Positions 6,863-8,539 of a stretch of DNA of 8,539 nt are shown one piece after another (the stretch's first letter is position 1; each line of letters starts with the position of its first letter). The position numbers and the translations under genes are program-made. The notes under the pieces are model-generated. The model did no database searches. It was not told the DNA's origin and was given only the letters and a program-made list of their open reading frames with translations. Origin of the DNA: an uncultured Eubacteriales bacterium (GTDB taxonomy: Bacteria; Bacillota; Clostridia; Oscillospirales; Acutalibacteraceae); the NCBI GenBank assembly GCA_934476545.1, contig CAKSOB010000063.1, positions 1 through 8,539 on the forward strand, read 5' to 3'.

Positions 6863-6901
6863 CTCAAAACATCCTTTCTAAAACGATATTGATTACAAAA
6901 T

Positions 6902-6942
6902 AAAAAAACGTCCCCGACCCTTCTGAAAAAGGGACGAAGACG
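6902..6942 (-). terminator. T-box-controlled terminator of pheST
   Basis: On the minus strand CGTCTTCG-T-CCCTT pairs with AAGGG-T-CGGGGACG (two G-U pairs and one T/T mismatch) around a 6-base loop; the seven T come from the A run at 6902-6908. The CCCTT arm (complement of 6929-6933) can instead pair with AGGG of the T-box motif, making terminator and antiterminator mutually exclusive. Confidence 0.9.
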
Positions 6943-7185
6943 AGAAAACTCCGCGGTACCACCCTAGGTTCTTGTCCACAGGACAAGCGCTTTTTGCCAA
7001 AGGCATTCCGATAACGGTGGAAATCCGGCAAAGCCTACTGAGCAATTTATGAGTTCAGCCTTGCTGCTCCAAAGGGAACTTCCCGTCAGCTTACTCCGAG
7101 CGCCGACTCTCAGCCTATGATCGGCGCGCTCTGTCCGGCAGTCAAACGGTACTTTCCTTCTTCAACGCATTTTTTGGTTCATATT
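6902..7185 (-). promoter_or_regulatory. T-box riboswitch leader of pheST
   Basis: This roughly 280-base leader senses uncharged tRNA and lets pheST be transcribed when charging is low. On the minus strand: AGTA (7150-7153), a long Stem I including the GCGCCGA/TCGGCGC hairpin and the conserved TTTGGAGC, then CTGAA, the specifier region, AGTAGGC...GCCGG, CCGTTATC (near 7009-7017), the 7-bp hairpin CTTGTCC/GGACAAG (6971-6987), the T-box GGGTGGTACCGCG (complement of 6952-6964) and the terminator. The TGGT bulge expects discriminator base A73, which fits tRNA-Phe and also tRNA-Leu. AGTA opposite GAA (7054-7056) marks the specifier loop, and the next triplet (7051-7053) is CTC, not a Phe codon. A TACAAT -10 (complement of 7187-7192) exists without a convincing -35. 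Confidence 0.95.
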
Positions 7186-7253
7186 TATTGTATAAACATA
7201 CTGTTCTTAATCTTATCACACATTTGAGGAAGATGCAAGAGGAGCAGAGTATT

Positions 7254-7793
7254 TTATCCTGATTTTGCCGGAAAAATAGATGGAGTAAATAATCCGTCGG
7301 AAAAATCCACCAATAGAGAGCGGTAGTCCTCCGGAACAAAGGAACCCTTTGCAAGAACAGAAAAGGTGGTTTTTCCATCGTTCAAATGATAGGGTGTGAC
7401 CGCAAATCCGTTTCGTTCATAAAAAGCAATGCGCCGCAAGCGTTGTTCGTTGTTTGGTGCATCCGCATGGGGGATTTCCACATTCAACGCAATGGTTCGC
7501 CCGTCGGCAATCGTGTCCAACAGAGATAAACAGCGGCTGCCGTAGCCTTGAGAATGTAGGGTATTGTCCACCGCCAAGTACAGAACGAACAGCATTTTCT
7601 CCGAAGCAACCGTATAGCTAAAGCCGCAAAAGCGTTCATCCTCATAAAATCCCCATAAGTTTGCAGAATGGCAATGGGTTTTCTCCATCATTAGGGGGAG
7701 GGGGAGCTGCTCCTCCGGTGGAAACACCCGCTCCTTCAATGCTTGCACAAGTGGAAAATCCTTCGAGTTCTCCGTCACTCGGATGTAGTTCAT
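7254..7793 (-). CDS. GNAT family N-acetyltransferase
   Basis: The 179-residue protein has the GNAT fold that transfers acetyl from acetyl-CoA to an amine. Motif A spans about 66-92 (MLFVLYLAVDNTLHSQGYGS) with the pyrophosphate-binding SQGYGSR (81-87, the Q/RxxGxG/A pattern); a following strand is TIALNVEIP (100-108) and motif B is RRIAFYERNGF (120-130). The N-terminal half (PLPLMMEKTHCHSANLWGFY) would form the acceptor side; there is no membrane segment. The acceptor (protein, small molecule or antibiotic) cannot be read from sequence. GGAGG (complement of 7801-7805) is 7 bases before the ATG, deciding the start. It lies upstream of the pheST leader on the same strand with no terminator seen between, and is divergent from malQ. 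No sharp promoter was found. Confidence 0.9.
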   Translation of the reverse strand: MNYIRVTENSKDFPLVQALKERVFPPEEQLPLPLMMEKTHCHSANLWGFYEDERFCGFSYTVASEKMLFVLYLAVDNTLHSQGYGSRCLSLLDTIADGRTIALNVEIPHADAPNNEQRLRRIAFYERNGFAVTPYHLNDGKTTFSVLAKGSFVPEDYRSLLVDFSDGLFTPSIFPAKSG

Positions 7794-7854
7794 CCAATCA
7801 CCTCCAATGATAAAATGGTAGCATAGTTTTCGTTGCTTTGCAATGGCTCCTTAA

Positions 7855-7908
7855 AAACTGGACAGTTTCCTAAAAATGACAAAAGAACAGGAATTTTCCG
7901 GTTTAGGA
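7855..7908. promoter_or_regulatory. Inverted repeats in the GNAT-malQ divergent region
   Basis: Two repeats are exact: AAACTG (7855-7860) with CAGTTT (7863-7868), and TCCTAAA (7868-7874) with TTTAGGA (7902-7908), the latter enclosing GGAA..TTCC (7890-7899). They lie just before the malQ promoter and could be operators for a maltodextrin regulator, but match no consensus I can name. Confidence 0.3.
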
Positions 7909-7921
7909 CACTATGGATATA

Positions 7922-7950
7922 TTGACAAATGATGTGTTTTTTGGTACTGT
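7922..7950 (+). promoter_or_regulatory. Probable promoter of malQ
   Basis: A perfect TTGACA (7922-7927) is followed after 17 bases by TACTGT (7945-7950), a weak -10. The predicted start near 7957 leaves a leader of about 35 bases. The strong -35 with a poor -10 is common at activator-dependent promoters, which fits a sugar-regulated gene; this is inference. Confidence 0.5.
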
Positions 7951-7991
7951 TATTCTATGAAAAATGGACAAAACACCTGAGGTGATTCAAC

Positions 7992-8539
7992 ATGGCAACA
8001 TCAAAAAACAAAACCGTTCATCCCCGTGGCGCAGGCGTTCTGCTGCCTATCAGCAGTTTGCCGTCCAATTACGGAATCGGCACATTGGGGGCGGAAAGCT
8101 ACAAATTTATCGATTTTTTACACAGCGCCGGACAGAAATATTGGCAAGTATTGCCGGTTGGACCCACCAGCTATGGCGACAGTCCTTACCAGTCCTTCTC
8201 TGCCTTTGCGGGGAATCCTTACTTCATTGACTTAGACTTGCTTATTGAAGAAGGATTATTAACCAAACGAGAGGTAACTTCTATCAAATGGCAGGATAGC
8301 TGTACTGCTGTGGACTATGACAAACTGTTTCAAAATCGCTTTGCTATATTGGAAAAAGCATTCCAAAACAGCCACCATGCAGATACCGAGTCGTATCAGA
8401 GCTTCTGCGAAGCCAATGAAAGTTGGTTGGAGGATTACAGTCTGTTTATGGCATTGAAGTTTTACTTCAAAACAAAGCCTTGGACCGAATGGCCCAAGGA
8501 AATCAAAGAGCGGCAGCCGGAAGCCATTCAGCGTTACAC
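7992..8539 (+). CDS. malQ: 4-alpha-glucanotransferase (amylomaltase), 5' part, cut by window end
   Basis: The open frame runs from the ATG at 7992 to the window edge without a stop, giving 182 codons of a protein usually near 500 residues. The N-terminus is typical of glycoside hydrolase family 77: RGAGVLLPISSLPSNYGIGT (residues 12-31), then KYWQVLPVGPTSYGDSPYQS (49-68) and SAFAGNPYFIDLDLL (70-84), which build the first strands of the barrel and part of the glucan-binding cleft. The catalytic Asp and Glu lie beyond the window. The enzyme moves 1,4-glucan segments between maltodextrins, releasing glucose, in cytoplasmic maltose or glycogen breakdown. GAGGTG (7979-7984) lies 7 bases before the ATG, fixing the start. 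It is divergent from the GNAT gene. Whether glycogen or maltodextrin partners follow is not visible. Confidence 0.95.
   Translation, partial: MATSKNKTVHPRGAGVLLPISSLPSNYGIGTLGAESYKFIDFLHSAGQKYWQVLPVGPTSYGDSPYQSFSAFAGNPYFIDLDLLIEEGLLTKREVTSIKWQDSCTAVDYDKLFQNRFAILEKAFQNSHHADTESYQSFCEANESWLEDYSLFMALKFYFKTKPWTEWPKEIKERQPEAIQRY

Overview
The window looks like ordinary chromosomal DNA from a low-to-moderate GC Gram-positive anaerobe, most likely a clostridial member of the Bacillota close to the Oscillospiraceae/Ruminococcaceae. Evidence for this: strong GGAGG-type ribosome binding sites; a T-box leader in front of pheST; an IreB (UPF0297-type) regulator; a stand-alone CarD/CdnL-like regulator; compact intrinsic terminators; and two Spo0A-like sites at one promoter. 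The placement is inferred from gene content, not from a database comparison.

Layout. A membrane family-2 glycosyltransferase (34-1347, +) ends at a clean terminator. After a gene-free stretch comes a 75-residue protein of unknown function (1679-1906, +). Its promoter carries an inverted pair of Spo0A-box-like sequences. It is convergent with a CarD-like transcription regulator (1963-2478, -), and the two share a bidirectional terminator. Upstream of the CarD-like gene, two opposite promoters overlap at their -10 elements. The rightward one could make a short RNA of about 150 nt ending at the 2661-2701 hairpin. Next, on the minus strand, are a 103-residue unknown protein (2708-3019) and ireB (3110-3352), separated by an intrinsic terminator, with a good promoter in front of ireB.

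The centre is the pheS-pheT operon (6862 to 3448, -), which encodes both subunits of phenylalanyl-tRNA synthetase. It is preceded by a complete T-box leader with its terminator. The best reading of the T-box specifier is CTC rather than the TTC or TTT expected for Phe; this is the most interesting point in the window. Farther right are a GNAT acetyltransferase (7254-7793, -) and, divergently, the 5' part of malQ (7992 to the window end, +). The intergenic space between these two has small inverted repeats and a promoter with a perfect TTGACA.

The genes are mostly independent housekeeping or regulatory units (translation, signalling, glycan and maltodextrin metabolism), not one pathway. I saw no mobile element, CRISPR array, tRNA, rRNA or defence system. 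The best candidates for new biology are small: the T-box specifier, the putative short RNA, the Spo0A-like sites before the 75-residue gene, and the two unknown small proteins.
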